DNA from: JAXMHB01 sp046346965
GTDB lineage: Bacteria > Pseudomonadota > Gammaproteobacteria > Xanthomonadales > SZUA-5
Direction of reading: 5' to 3'
NCBI GenBank assembly: GCA_046346965.1
Contig: JAXMHB010000002.1
Coordinates: forward strand, 62,001 to 126,000
Length of the DNA stretch: 64,000 nt
Each line of letters starts with the position of its first letter. Position 1 is the first letter of the stretch. Positions 53,193 through 62,721 of the stretch are shown here, one piece after another. The position numbers and the translations under genes were made by a program. The notes under the pieces were generated by a model, which worked only from the letters and a program-made list of their open reading frames with translations, did not search any database and was not told the DNA's origin.

Positions 53193-54121
53193 GTGGACTC
53201 GCCGCGCTACCGCGCTGGGCGCAAAGCCGCTGGTTGCCAGCCGCCGTGGCGGCGACGGCGATCCTGTGGATGGCGCTGACCCTGGTGCAAGCGCTGTGGA
53301 CCTGGCTGACGCCGCTGGAGGCGCCGGTGCTGGATGAGGCGCCGGTCAGCGCGCCGACCAGCGCCGAGTCTTCGCTGTCGCTGGCGCAGTTTCATCTGTT
53401 CGGCACCGCGGTCGATCCGGCCGCGGGCGCGTACGCGAATGCGCCGGACACCTCGCTGCAATTCACCTTGAAAGGCACCAGCTCGCACAACGATCAGGGC
53501 CGCGCGCGCGCGCTGATCGCCGACGAGCAGCAGGCCGAGAAGGTGTACAAGGTGGGCGATCAGTTCCCAGGTGGCATTCGCGTGCAGGCGATCTATCCCG
53601 ATCGCGTGGTGCTGAACGCCGCCGGCCGCATCGAAGTGCTGCGCCTGCGCCCGCTCAGCGCGGGCGGCAGCGTCGCTGGCGCCGCGCGCGCGCCGGCGAG
53701 TGCCGCTGCGGCGTCGGCCCCGTCCAGCGGCGGCAATGGTCTGATCGGCTTGAATGGTGCGCCGAGCGCGCCCGGCAGCGTCAACCCGATGGTGATGGCT
53801 GCCCCGATCGACTGGGAAGCGGTGCGCCAGCAGGCCATCGCCGATCCCGGCAGCATCGCCAAATCCTTCAGCGTCGCGCCGGTGATGATCAACGGCAAGT
53901 TGGCCGGCGTGCGCGTCAGCTCCAATGTCTACGGCGAGCAACTGGCGCAGGCCGGGCTCAAGCCGGATGACATCGTCACCGCCGTCAACGGCCGCAAACT
54001 CGACAGCATCGAGTCTGGCTACGCCGCGCTCGAATCCCTCAAAACCGCTGGTGCGGTGACCTTGACGGTCAACCGCGACGGCAATGAACAAACGCTGCCT
54101 GCGATCAGGATGCCGCGATGA
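53189..54121 (+). CDS. gspC: Type II secretion protein GspC
   Basis: 310 residues. One transmembrane helix near the N-terminus (about 15-40), a periplasmic homology region (about 60-155; LAQFHLFGTA, FTLKGTSSHNDQGRARALIA and VGDQFPGGIRVQAIYPDRVV) and a C-terminal PDZ domain (about 210-305; VRVSSNVYGEQLAQAGLKPD). Links the inner-membrane platform to the secretin and helps select substrates. It overlaps rhlB and gspD by ATGA. Confidence 0.92.
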   Translation: MSGLAALPRWAQSRWLPAAVAATAILWMALTLVQALWTWLTPLEAPVLDEAPVSAPTSAESSLSLAQFHLFGTAVDPAAGAYANAPDTSLQFTLKGTSSHNDQGRARALIADEQQAEKVYKVGDQFPGGIRVQAIYPDRVVLNAAGRIEVLRLRPLSAGGSVAGAARAPASAAAASAPSSGGNGLIGLNGAPSAPGSVNPMVMAAPIDWEAVRQQAIADPGSIAKSFSVAPVMINGKLAGVRVSSNVYGEQLAQAGLKPDDIVTAVNGRKLDSIESGYAALESLKTAGAVTLTVNRDGNEQTLPAIRMPR

Positions 54122-56154
54122 AAACCACTGAAGGCACCGCTGTGTACCGATGGGAAGCCGCCCCGGCCCGCTGGCTGGCGCTGGCCCTCGCGCTGGCTTT
54201 GCCGGTCTATGCCCAGACGCCGGCGACGCCGGCCTACGATGCCGGTGAACCGGCGCCGGTCGATCCCGGCACGCAGGTCCTCAACATCAAGGAGGCTGAC
54301 ATCACGACCTTCATCAGTCTGGTGTCCGAGGCCACTGGCAAGAATTTTGTCGTCGATCCGCGCGTGACCGGCAAGGTGACGGTGATTTCACAGTCGCCGA
54401 TGAACGAGGATCAGCTCTACAACGTGTTCCTGTCGGTGCTGCGCGTGAACGGTTTCGCCGCGGTGCCGGCGGGCAATGTGATCAAGATCGTGCCCGAGCA
54501 GGCGGCCAGCACCGATGCCGGCCTCGATGCCGGTGCCGGGGATGCGATGGTGACCCGGGTGCTGGAACTCAAGCATGTGACGCCCGCCGACATGGCGCAG
54601 GCGCTGCGCACGCTGATTCCGCAGAGCGCGCAGATGATTCCGCATCCGGGATCGTCCAGCCTGATCATCACCGACCGCGCCGGCAACGTCGCGCGCATCG
54701 AGAGCATCATCCGCCGCCTCGATCAGGCCAGCGAGAGCGAGATCGAGATGGTCGCGCTCAATCACGCCAATGCCGCCGAGGTGGTGCGCACGCTGACGCT
54801 GCTGCAGCCGGCCAATGACGCCGCCGGCAACAAGATCGCCGCGGATGAACGCACCAATTCCGTGCTGATCGCCGGCGACAAGGGTCGACGGCTGCGCTTG
54901 AAGGCACTGGTCGCCAATCTGGATACGCCGCTGGGCGAGGGCGACTCGACCCAGGTGGTCTACCTGAACTACGCCAAGGCCGAGGACCTGGTGCCGATCC
55001 TGGAGACCTCGCTCGCCAGCCTGCTCGGCCAGGATCCTGGCACTGGCGGCAAGGAAGGCGGTACGGGCGCCACCAGCTTCATCCGCGCGCACAAGGACAC
55101 CAATGCGCTGATCATCACGGCGCCACCGAGCGTGGTGCGTGAGCTGCGCAACGTGATCCGGCAGCTCGACATCCGTCGCGCGCAGGTGCTGATCGAGGCG
55201 ATCGTCGCCGAGGTCAACGATCAGACCGCGCGCGAGCTCGGCATCCAGTGGCAGGCCACTGACGGCGAGTTCACCGATCGCGGCTTCATCGGCGGCACCA
55301 ACTTCCCCGGCAGCACCGGTACCGGCGGCATCTTCGGCGTCAGCCAGGATCCCAGCCTGCTGGCGGGCGCCGGTGGCCTGAACATCGGCTATGTGCTCGG
55401 CACCGCACGTCTGCCGGGATCGGATACCGAGTTTGTGCGCCTCGGCGCGCTGGCGAAGGCGCTCACTGGCGATACCCGCACCAATATCCTGTCGACTCCG
55501 TCGACCATCACGCTGGACAACCAGGAAGCGGTGCTCAGCGTCGGCCAGGAAGTGCCTTTCCTCACTGGTCAATATGCGTCCACCGGCACCCAGACCGGCG
55601 GCGGTATCGGCGGTGGTCAGAGCGGCGTGGTCAATCCCTTCCAGACTATCGATCGCAAGGAAGTCGGCCTCAAGCTCAAGGTCACGCCGCACATCAACGA
55701 CGGCGATGCCGTGGTGCTCGACATCGACCTCGAAGCCTCCAGTCTGGCGCCTAACAGCTCCGGTGCGGTCGACCTGATCACCAACAAGCGCAAGCTGACG
55801 ACCACCGTGCTGGTGCCCGATGGCGGCATGCTGGTACTCGGCGGGCTGACCAGCGAGGAGTTGCGCGAGACCGTGCAGAAGGTGCCGGGTCTGGGCGATA
55901 TCCCGCTGCTCGGCAATCTGTTCAAGAACCGCAGCACCACCAAGGAACGCCGCAATCTGCTGGTGTTCCTGAAGCCGACCATCGCGCGTGACGGCATCAC
56001 CGAGGCGGCGATCAGCAGCGAGAAGTACAACTACATCCGCTCCGAGCAGCTCCGTGCGCGCGAAGAGAGCGACGGCCTGCTGAACCGCGACGAGATGCCG
56101 GTGCTGCCGGAGTACGAGGACTTCCTCAAGCAAGGCGTCCCCGAGCAGAAGTAA
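54118..56154 (+). CDS. gspD: Type II secretion outer-membrane secretin GspD
   Basis: 678 residues with a signal sequence (about 18-35, cleavage after VYAQ). N0 domain (VLNIKEADITTFISLVSEAT and following), N1-N3 repeats (VTRVLELKHVTPADMAQALR; MVALNHANAAEVVRTL; VVYLNYAKAEDLVPIL) and the C-terminal secretin pore (VLIEAIVAEVNDQTARELGI, TNILSTPSTITLDNQEAVLS, VPFLTG, GLGDIPLLGNLF). Forms the outer-membrane channel. Other gsp genes (E-N) are not in the window; gspA/B lie 33 kb away. It ends 32 bp from the convergent TfoX-like gene, with a small GGCCG/CGGCC hairpin between. Confidence 0.96.
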   Translation: MKTTEGTAVYRWEAAPARWLALALALALPVYAQTPATPAYDAGEPAPVDPGTQVLNIKEADITTFISLVSEATGKNFVVDPRVTGKVTVISQSPMNEDQLYNVFLSVLRVNGFAAVPAGNVIKIVPEQAASTDAGLDAGAGDAMVTRVLELKHVTPADMAQALRTLIPQSAQMIPHPGSSSLIITDRAGNVARIESIIRRLDQASESEIEMVALNHANAAEVVRTLTLLQPANDAAGNKIAADERTNSVLIAGDKGRRLRLKALVANLDTPLGEGDSTQVVYLNYAKAEDLVPILETSLASLLGQDPGTGGKEGGTGATSFIRAHKDTNALIITAPPSVVRELRNVIRQLDIRRAQVLIEAIVAEVNDQTARELGIQWQATDGEFTDRGFIGGTNFPGSTGTGGIFGVSQDPSLLAGAGGLNIGYVLGTARLPGSDTEFVRLGALAKALTGDTRTNILSTPSTITLDNQEAVLSVGQEVPFLTGQYASTGTQTGGGIGGGQSGVVNPFQTIDRKEVGLKLKVTPHINDGDAVVLDIDLEASSLAPNSSGAVDLITNKRKLTTTVLVPDGGMLVLGGLTSEELRETVQKVPGLGDIPLLGNLFKNRSTTKERRNLLVFLKPTIARDGITEAAISSEKYNYIRSEQLRAREESDGLLNRDEMPVLPEYEDFLKQGVPEQK

Positions 56155-56186
56155 ACGCGGGCGGCCGTGCCAGCGGCCGGTCAGCC

Positions 56187-56561
56187 TCAGGTCTGACCGC
56201 TGCGGCGCCGGCGTGCCGGCTTGGCTGCTTTGGCGGCCGCCGCGCGCACTGCCGCGGCATAAGCCAGTCGCGCCCACGGCAGCATCGCGTGGGCGGCGTC
56301 CAGCGCCTCCTCAGGCGCGCTCCAGTAGCTCATCTCTACCGTCCTGCCGCCGCCGCGGTAGACGAAGGGCTCGCTGCCGGCCTCGCGAAAGCGCGCCTGG
56401 CTCTCGGCATCGGTCTTCAGATACAGCCGATCCTGCGCCACCAGCCCGATCATCAGCCCCTCGTGGTAGAGGCCATGGCCGCCGAACATGCGCCGCGCCT
56501 GCACGCTGCCCAGCCCGCCGAGCAGCTCCTGCAGATACTCGATGTACTCGCCGCCACGCAT
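56187..56561 (-). CDS. TfoX N-terminal domain protein
   Basis: 124 residues. The fold of the TfoX/Sxy N-terminal domain: IEYLQELLGGLGSVQARRMF, then GGHGLYHEGLMIGLVAQDRLYLK, and VEMSYWSAPEEAL. It lacks the C-terminal helical domain of full-length competence regulator Sxy, so a role in competence is not implied. Basic Ala-rich tail. Its ATG is 1 nt after the macroglobulin stop; the two are probably coupled. Confidence 0.85.
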   Translation of the reverse strand: MRGGEYIEYLQELLGGLGSVQARRMFGGHGLYHEGLMIGLVAQDRLYLKTDAESQARFREAGSEPFVYRGGGRTVEMSYWSAPEEALDAAHAMLPWARLAYAAAVRAAAAKAAKPARRRRSGQT

Positions 56562-56562
56562 C

Positions 56563-59500
56563 TCAGGGGCTGTCCTTGGCCTTGACCACCAGCGTGCCGG
56601 CGGGGCCGCCCTGCGCGTAGATCTGGCGCTCGTACATCGATTCGGCAAAGGCCGGCGCGACTTGGAAAGTGCCGGGATTGCTCGGGCGGATGCGATAGAG
56701 GAACTCGGCCGCGCTCGGGCCGGCATCGGCGTACAGCACGATGCGATCCTCGCGCTGTTCCACGTGCTGGGTGTACAGCGTGCTGCCCGGCAGCGCCAGC
56801 GTCGGGACCGGCGTCTCGGTGGAGCCGTCGCCATCGTCCTCGCTGTCGCCACTGTCGGCGGGCGGCGGCGGCATCTGCACCACCGGCTCGAAGCCGCCGG
56901 GCAGGAGATCGACCACCGCGATCGAGCCGCGCGCCTCGGCGCCGAGCGCGCGCAGGCGCAGGCGCACGGTCACTTCCTGTCCCAGTTGCACCGTGCTCAG
57001 CACCTGACCCTGATCGTCCAGGTACTCGCGCACCACTTCCAGGCCCTCGCTCTGCACCGCCTTGGGCGGCGCGCGGTCGTAGCCGGACTGACTCAGCACA
57101 TACCAGGCTGGCGTCGCCTCCGGCGGCGTTACCCACAGCGTGCGATCACTGGCCAGGAAGGGCGCGCGCACCAGCTCGCCGTAGGCGCTGCCGATCGAGC
57201 GCTCCTTCTGATCGGCTCCCACCGCCACCAGCTTGGGCAGGCCGGCGGCGGATTTGGCCTCGGTGTAGGCGTCCAACGCCAGCACGATCAGCGCCGACGA
57301 CAGCGTGTTGTATTGGTTCTGCCGGATCGGATTCAGCAGATTCTCGATCGCATGCACCGACACCCGGCGCGCCTCGCTCGGGAAGTGCTTGAACGCCAGA
57401 TACACCACCCAGGCGGTGTCGATGCCGGCATCGTAGTAATACTGATAACCCTGGTAGCGCGGCGGCTCGGCGGCACCGACGCGCGCCAGACCGCCCTGCG
57501 CCAGTTCACGCGCCGGCTGCGCCTGCTGCAGCAGCTGATAGCTGGCCGCCAGCAGCATGCCGATGGTGTCGGTCTTCCAGGCGTCCGGATAGTCGCGCTT
57601 GAGCTGTTCGTGCACGGCGCTCAGCAGATGGGTGGCGGTCTGGCCCTGGCGGATCAGCACGTAGGTCGCCAGCGCGCGGCTGCGCAGATCGTGCAGCGAG
57701 GTCAGCGCGGAGTCGCCGGCCATCTGCGCCAGATAGCGATTGCTCGACTGCACCAGATCCGCCGGCACCTGCTCGCCACGCTCGCGCGCCTCCAGCAAAT
57801 ACAGCGCGGCATAGGCGGTCAGGAAAGGATCGACGTCCGGCGTCGCCAGCCACAGTCCGAAGCCGCCCTGACTGTTCTGACGCGAGCGCAGCACGTCGAT
57901 CAGATCGAGCTGAGTGGTGTTACTACCCGCGCTGATGGTGCCGAACTCCGGCCGCGCGCGGTACACCAGCGCCGGCAGCGCCTGGCTGACCAGCTGCTCG
58001 GTGCACAGATGCGGATAGTCGGCCAGATAAGCGGAGAGACCATCGGCGGCGACGAAGGGCGAGGTCGAGGCCGACAGCAGGCGCTGCGAGCGCTCTGGGT
58101 ACATATCGCGCAAATCCTTGATTTCACTGCGCCGGTCGGCGCGCGCCAGACGCAGGTCCTGGCGTCCGACGATGGCCGGCCGCAAGGACAATTCGATGCG
58201 CCGGCTCACATCGCGCTTGCCGGCCCGCGCGGTCAGCGTCACCGGCACGGCGCCCAGCGCCTCCCCGGCTTTGAGCCGCACGCGCACCGTGCCTTCCTGC
58301 CCCGGTTTCAGGTTCAAGGGCGCCGGCGGCGCACCCACCAGCGTCAGCGCGGGCGGCAGCTGCACCGACAGCTGCACCGCCAGCGCCTCGCCATCGCCGC
58401 CTTCCACGGTGTTGGCGATACCGACCGGCAGCTCGAACTCGTCGCCCGGCGCCACATGGGTGGGCACCGTCGGCGTCAGCACGAAATCGCCGCGCACCAG
58501 CGCTTTCGATTGGGCGATGCCGATGCGGCTCGGGCTGACGATCACCGCCATCACCCGCAGCTGGCCGTTGAAATGGTCCGGCATGCTGAACTGGAAGCGG
58601 TGATTGCCATCGATGTCGGTGGGACCGGACCACCACACCGCCGGCCGCTCCGACTTGCGCTTGAACGGATTCAGGTGCTTGCCCATCGCGCCCTCGCCAT
58701 CGCCGCCGGGCGCGGCGGCCGCGACCAGCCGGGCGAACTCGGGCAGCACCAGATCGAGGATCTGCGCGGTCTCCACATCCAGCATCTTCTTGCGGAAGTA
58801 GTGATCGAGCGGATCGGCCAGTTTGTAGCGCGCCACCTGCAGGATGCCCTCGTCGATGGCGAAGGCGATCACGCGTGCCTTGCCCTCGGTGCGCACATCC
58901 AGCGCGATCTCGGCGCCCGGCTTGCTGACTGGCGGCAGGCTCAGCTGGATCGGCTGCGTGCGCGCACCGCGGTCGACCGAGAACGGCGCCACCGCGTAGG
59001 ACAGCGGGCTCATGTACACCTCGTCCGAGGCAGGATCGCGCAGGAACTGCACGTTCACATAGCCCGAGCCCTCGAAATCGGCCGGGATGCGGATGCGCTG
59101 CACGCTGCTGGTAGTGCTCGCCTTGAACCAGGCATGGGCGTACACGCGGTCGCGTTCGATGGTGATCAGGCCGCTGCCCACATAGGGCGCGCGGATGTTG
59201 AGCTCGATCTCCTCGCCAGCGCGGTAGTCCGGCTGCGACAAACTGAGCTGCAGCTCGGCATTGCGTTCCAGCGAGCGCGTCAGATTGGCGTCGCCGGCGA
59301 CCTGGTACTCGATGCTGTTGACGACGCGATCGCTGGCATCGCGGATCTGCACGATGTAGGTGCCGGGCGCGTCGGTTTTCAGCGCATAGCGCTGGGCTTC
59401 GGCCGCGGCCGGCAGCGGCGTGTCGGACAGCGGGTTTTTGCGCTCCTGCGAGACGTAGCGATAAAGCCCGGACTCCTCACGCGTCAGCACCGACACATAG

Positions 59501-62370
59501 CGGCGCTCGATCAGCACCACGCGCAGGCCGTCCACTGCCTTGGCCTGGGCGTCTTCGCCGATGGTCACCAGATTCAGCGCCCGCCGACTGCCACGTTTGA
59601 CGTAGCCCAGATCCGGATCGCTCTCGATGCCGACCAGGAAATCGTTGCTCGATACCAACGTGCCGGTTTGCGCAGCCACATTGCGGCCGCTGCCGGGCTC
59701 GAAGGCGCGCGTCAGGAAGGTCAGCTGGTAGGTGGCGTTGGCGTACTGCTCCAGGCCCAGATCGAAGACCGCGCTGCCGGCTTCGTCGGTGCTGCCCTCG
59801 GTCAGCGGCTCGTTGAAGCCCTGGCTGGCGCTGATCGGGTCGTAGAACTGCCAGCCGGGCCAGCGATTGAAGCTGGGATAGGCCGGTCGCAGCACCAGCG
59901 TGGCCTCGACGCGCCGTTGCTGGGCCGGCGTGCCGAACAGATTGTCGACCTGCACGCTGGCGCTCAGCCCGTCCGGCTTCACCCAGCCCTCGGCGCGACT
60001 GGCCGACAGCGTGGCGCGCACGCGCAGCGTGTCCGGCATGAACTCGCGCACCTGCACGCTGGTGGCGCCGATCTGCGTGCGCGCATCGCCGTCGCCGATC
60101 AGATACAGCGTCGCCGTCCAGGTGCCGCTGGGGGCCGCTTCGGAGGGCGCGTACTGGTAAGCGTCGAAGCCGGTGGCGTCCAAGGTGATTGGGCGGCGAT
60201 CGATCAGGCTGCCGCGCGGATCGGTCAGCTGCATTTCCAGCGGAATGCCGGCCAGCGACTGATTCCAGTCGGCGGCGCGCACGATCAAGCCGAGGTTGAT
60301 GGTGTCGCCAGGCCGATACAGGCCGCGATCGGAGAACACGAAGCCCTTCAGCGTGGCCGGGTCCAGATCGTTGGCGTCGCCACCGATGTCGAAGCGCGAC
60401 AGGTCCAGCGTGCGCGCATCGCCGTACAGGGGCAGGAAGGACAGATCCTCGCCGGCGCTGATCGAAATCAGCGTCGGCTGCTTTTCGCGCCGATAGCCAT
60501 CCAGCGCCGGCAGCGAGGCGCGGCCACTGGCGTCGGTGTCGGCCGCGCTCAGCGTCTCGCCATTGCGCGCCACCACGCGCACGCGGGCGCCCGCCACCGG
60601 CGTCCCCTGCGCCAGCGACTGCACAAACAACTCGCGCGTGCCGTCGAGGTTGCGCTTGCTGACCACGCCGAGATCGGTGAGCACCACCAGCCGCGAGTCC
60701 AGCGTCTCGCCGGCGTCGTTGGCGATGGTCTCCTCCGGCGACAGCGCATCGTCCTCCTCGCTCAAGGTGCGCAGCGACAGCAGGAACACGCCGTGCTTGC
60801 CGGGCGTGAAGAATTCACCGAGGTCGATGCCCTCGTAGTGCGATTTGGCCGGATCGCCGGCCGGCAGGCGCACGCGCTTCTCGGCGCGTTCGACCAGACT
60901 GTCCTCGCCGATGCTCCAGAGTTCCGGTTTGCCATAGCTGCCCGAGTTGTTCTGCACGAAGTGATGCAGTTGCTCCGGGCCGACGCGGCCGACTTCCAGA
61001 CGCAGCGCCGGCAGATTGCGGGTGACTACGGTGACGCGACGTTCGCCCTTCAGCGAGAGCAAGGCGCCGTCGCCGACGAAACTGAGCAGGCGCGGGTACT
61101 CGGGAACCTGGAACAGCGTCTTGTGCGGCTGCCCGAGCAGGAATCCGCCAAAGGATTTGAGCCCCTTGTCGACGCGTACATAGAGGCTGCGGCCCGGCGG
61201 CGCCTGATACTTGAAGCTGTGCACCTCGATGTACTCGCGCTCGGCGGCGATCGGCGTGAGTTCGAGCGGCGTCAGCGACTTCAGCAGCGCCTCGTCGACT
61301 TCCTCTTCCGACCAATAGTAGGGCGTGGACTGCTCCGCGGCTTTGAGCTTCGGGTTCTGTTCGGGCAGCAGCCAGGCGCGCGTCGCGCCGATGACCTCGC
61401 GGTCGCGCAGCGCCGAGTTGAAGCGCAGGATCAGCACCTGTTCCGGCTCGTAGCGGTCGTTGTCGACCAGCGTCGGCGTCACTTCTTCCACGCGCACACT
61501 GTAGAGCGCCGGCAGATCCACGCCGCGCACCGCGGCCTCGGCCAGCCCATAGCCGCCCATCGCGGCGGTGATGCCCTTGCGCACGGTCAGTTGCGCACGG
61601 CCGCCGTTGGGCGGCAGTTGCAGCGGCGCGCTATGCACGTAGGCGGTGATGTGGGCGCCGTCGTACTGCACCGAATGCGCCGGACTCGGCAGCGCGCGAC
61701 CGGCGCCGTCGACCATCGCCAGGTCCAGGCCAGCTTCCAGGCGCGCAGTGTCGACCGGATGGCTGAAGCTCAGCGTCCATACGGCCTTCTTGAGATTCGG
61801 GTCCTGCGGATCCTGATAGAACTCGGCGTTATCCCAGTGCGCGGTGAACGGCGCGGTGCGGAAGGTGAGGTCGAAAGGCGCCAGCTTGATCCCCGTCGCC
61901 ACCGTCAGCTCGGGATCGAGCCGGACCTCGTAGTGCTGATCGACCGGCCAGTCCTCCTGCGGCATGAAGCTCACATTGCGGTCGTCGTCCCAGGTCCAAC
62001 TGCCGGCCAGCGGTGGATCGAGCGCCAAGCCCGCCGCGGCCTTGCCGATGCTCTCCAGCGGTGCTGCCGAGGCCGAGAAGGTCAGATGCAGGCGCTGCAC
62101 CAGGATCGGTGAGACACGGTAATTGGTGACGCCGGGCTCGCTGAGCGTGATCGTCAGCGCATCCGGCAGGATCGGCACCGGCCGATGCGCCCACCACCAG
62201 CCGCCATAGCCCAGCGCCGCCAGCAGCGCGCACACGCCGAGTACGGCCTTGCGCTGCCGATACAGCCAGCGACACCAGGGCGGCGGATTCCACTGCCAGG
62301 CACCGATCAGGGCATGCCACCAGCGCGCGGGCGCGGGGGCGGGCGTGGCGGCGCTGTCGGTCGATTCCAT
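56563..62370 (-). CDS. Bacterial alpha-2-macroglobulin (YfhM-like) with thioester motif
   Basis: 1935 residues. N-terminal cytoplasmic tail, then one transmembrane helix (about 40-60), so it is held in the inner membrane facing the periplasm rather than lipidated as in E. coli YfhM. A string of MG beta domains follows, with the MG2-like VRLPAGDPAKSHYEGIDLGE and SDRGLYRPGDTINLGLIVRA. Then come the AIDEGILQVARYKLADPLDH region, the thioester motif C1456-T-E-Q in HLCTEQLVSQALP within an alpha/alpha barrel, and a receptor-like C-terminal domain. These proteins trap proteases through bait cleavage and thioester attack. The usual neighbour pbpC is elsewhere (30.3 kb). ATG 62370. Confidence 0.93.
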   Translation of the reverse strand: MESTDSAATPAPAPARWWHALIGAWQWNPPPWCRWLYRQRKAVLGVCALLAALGYGGWWWAHRPVPILPDALTITLSEPGVTNYRVSPILVQRLHLTFSASAAPLESIGKAAAGLALDPPLAGSWTWDDDRNVSFMPQEDWPVDQHYEVRLDPELTVATGIKLAPFDLTFRTAPFTAHWDNAEFYQDPQDPNLKKAVWTLSFSHPVDTARLEAGLDLAMVDGAGRALPSPAHSVQYDGAHITAYVHSAPLQLPPNGGRAQLTVRKGITAAMGGYGLAEAAVRGVDLPALYSVRVEEVTPTLVDNDRYEPEQVLILRFNSALRDREVIGATRAWLLPEQNPKLKAAEQSTPYYWSEEEVDEALLKSLTPLELTPIAAEREYIEVHSFKYQAPPGRSLYVRVDKGLKSFGGFLLGQPHKTLFQVPEYPRLLSFVGDGALLSLKGERRVTVVTRNLPALRLEVGRVGPEQLHHFVQNNSGSYGKPELWSIGEDSLVERAEKRVRLPAGDPAKSHYEGIDLGEFFTPGKHGVFLLSLRTLSEEDDALSPEETIANDAGETLDSRLVVLTDLGVVSKRNLDGTRELFVQSLAQGTPVAGARVRVVARNGETLSAADTDASGRASLPALDGYRREKQPTLISISAGEDLSFLPLYGDARTLDLSRFDIGGDANDLDPATLKGFVFSDRGLYRPGDTINLGLIVRAADWNQSLAGIPLEMQLTDPRGSLIDRRPITLDATGFDAYQYAPSEAAPSGTWTATLYLIGDGDARTQIGATSVQVREFMPDTLRVRATLSASRAEGWVKPDGLSASVQVDNLFGTPAQQRRVEATLVLRPAYPSFNRWPGWQFYDPISASQGFNEPLTEGSTDEAGSAVFDLGLEQYANATYQLTFLTRAFEPGSGRNVAAQTGTLVSSNDFLVGIESDPDLGYVKRGSRRALNLVTIGEDAQAKAVDGLRVVLIERRYVSVLTREESGLYRYVSQERKNPLSDTPLPAAAEAQRYALKTDAPGTYIVQIRDASDRVVNSIEYQVAGDANLTRSLERNAELQLSLSQPDYRAGEEIELNIRAPYVGSGLITIERDRVYAHAWFKASTTSSVQRIRIPADFEGSGYVNVQFLRDPASDEVYMSPLSYAVAPFSVDRGARTQPIQLSLPPVSKPGAEIALDVRTEGKARVIAFAIDEGILQVARYKLADPLDHYFRKKMLDVETAQILDLVLPEFARLVAAAAPGGDGEGAMGKHLNPFKRKSERPAVWWSGPTDIDGNHRFQFSMPDHFNGQLRVMAVIVSPSRIGIAQSKALVRGDFVLTPTVPTHVAPGDEFELPVGIANTVEGGDGEALAVQLSVQLPPALTLVGAPPAPLNLKPGQEGTVRVRLKAGEALGAVPVTLTARAGKRDVSRRIELSLRPAIVGRQDLRLARADRRSEIKDLRDMYPERSQRLLSASTSPFVAADGLSAYLADYPHLCTEQLVSQALPALVYRARPEFGTISAGSNTTQLDLIDVLRSRQNSQGGFGLWLATPDVDPFLTAYAALYLLEARERGEQVPADLVQSSNRYLAQMAGDSALTSLHDLRSRALATYVLIRQGQTATHLLSAVHEQLKRDYPDAWKTDTIGMLLAASYQLLQQAQPARELAQGGLARVGAAEPPRYQGYQYYYDAGIDTAWVVYLAFKHFPSEARRVSVHAIENLLNPIRQNQYNTLSSALIVLALDAYTEAKSAAGLPKLVAVGADQKERSIGSAYGELVRAPFLASDRTLWVTPPEATPAWYVLSQSGYDRAPPKAVQSEGLEVVREYLDDQGQVLSTVQLGQEVTVRLRLRALGAEARGSIAVVDLLPGGFEPVVQMPPPPADSGDSEDDGDGSTETPVPTLALPGSTLYTQHVEQREDRIVLYADAGPSAAEFLYRIRPSNPGTFQVAPAFAESMYERQIYAQGGPAGTLVVKAKDSP

Positions 62371-62492
62371 GAGTCCCCGCGGGCGGTTGGGCAATGCCGC
62401 CTAGACTACGCCGCGGGCGTGTACAAACGTGACCGGCGGCCGGCGAAAACGGCGCGAACGCGGGCAGGCAGGCGCCAGGGCGGCGCCCTGCA

Positions 62493-62709
62493 AGAGCAGA
62501 TCCGGGGCGAGTGGCGGGGGACCAGCAGTGCGGTGCTGGCGCGATGTTCCGTCGTCAAGTTGAAGCAAGCTCCGACGCAGTTTAGGGGCGGCTTGAACGC
62601 CTTCTGCTCCCCAAGACGCTTGCTCTTTCACCACACCCGGCGACAGTGTCAGGCAGCGGCTGCCGTGTTGGTCCCTCGCCCCCTGACCCCCGCCCCGCTT
62701 TTGCTCCCC
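62493..62709. repeat. Dispersed inverted-repeat element, copy D
   Basis: Fills most of the gene-free stretch 62371-62721. The left arm is degraded (AGAGCAGATCCGGGGCGAGT, then GGGGGACCAGCAGTG); the right arm is good (GCCGTGTTGGTCCCTCGCCC, then CCCCGCTTTTGCTCCCC). The internal segment differs from copies A-C. The part 62371-62492 shows no site besides the macroglobulin leader. Confidence 0.65.
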
Positions 62710-62721
62710 GACGTGCCCCAG

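Noticed and set aside
56488..62112. Very long open frame on the plus strand opposite the macroglobulin gene
   Set aside because: Composition is Arg/Gln/His-rich with no domain, as expected from the antisense frame of a high-G+C gene; the minus strand has clear macroglobulin motifs.
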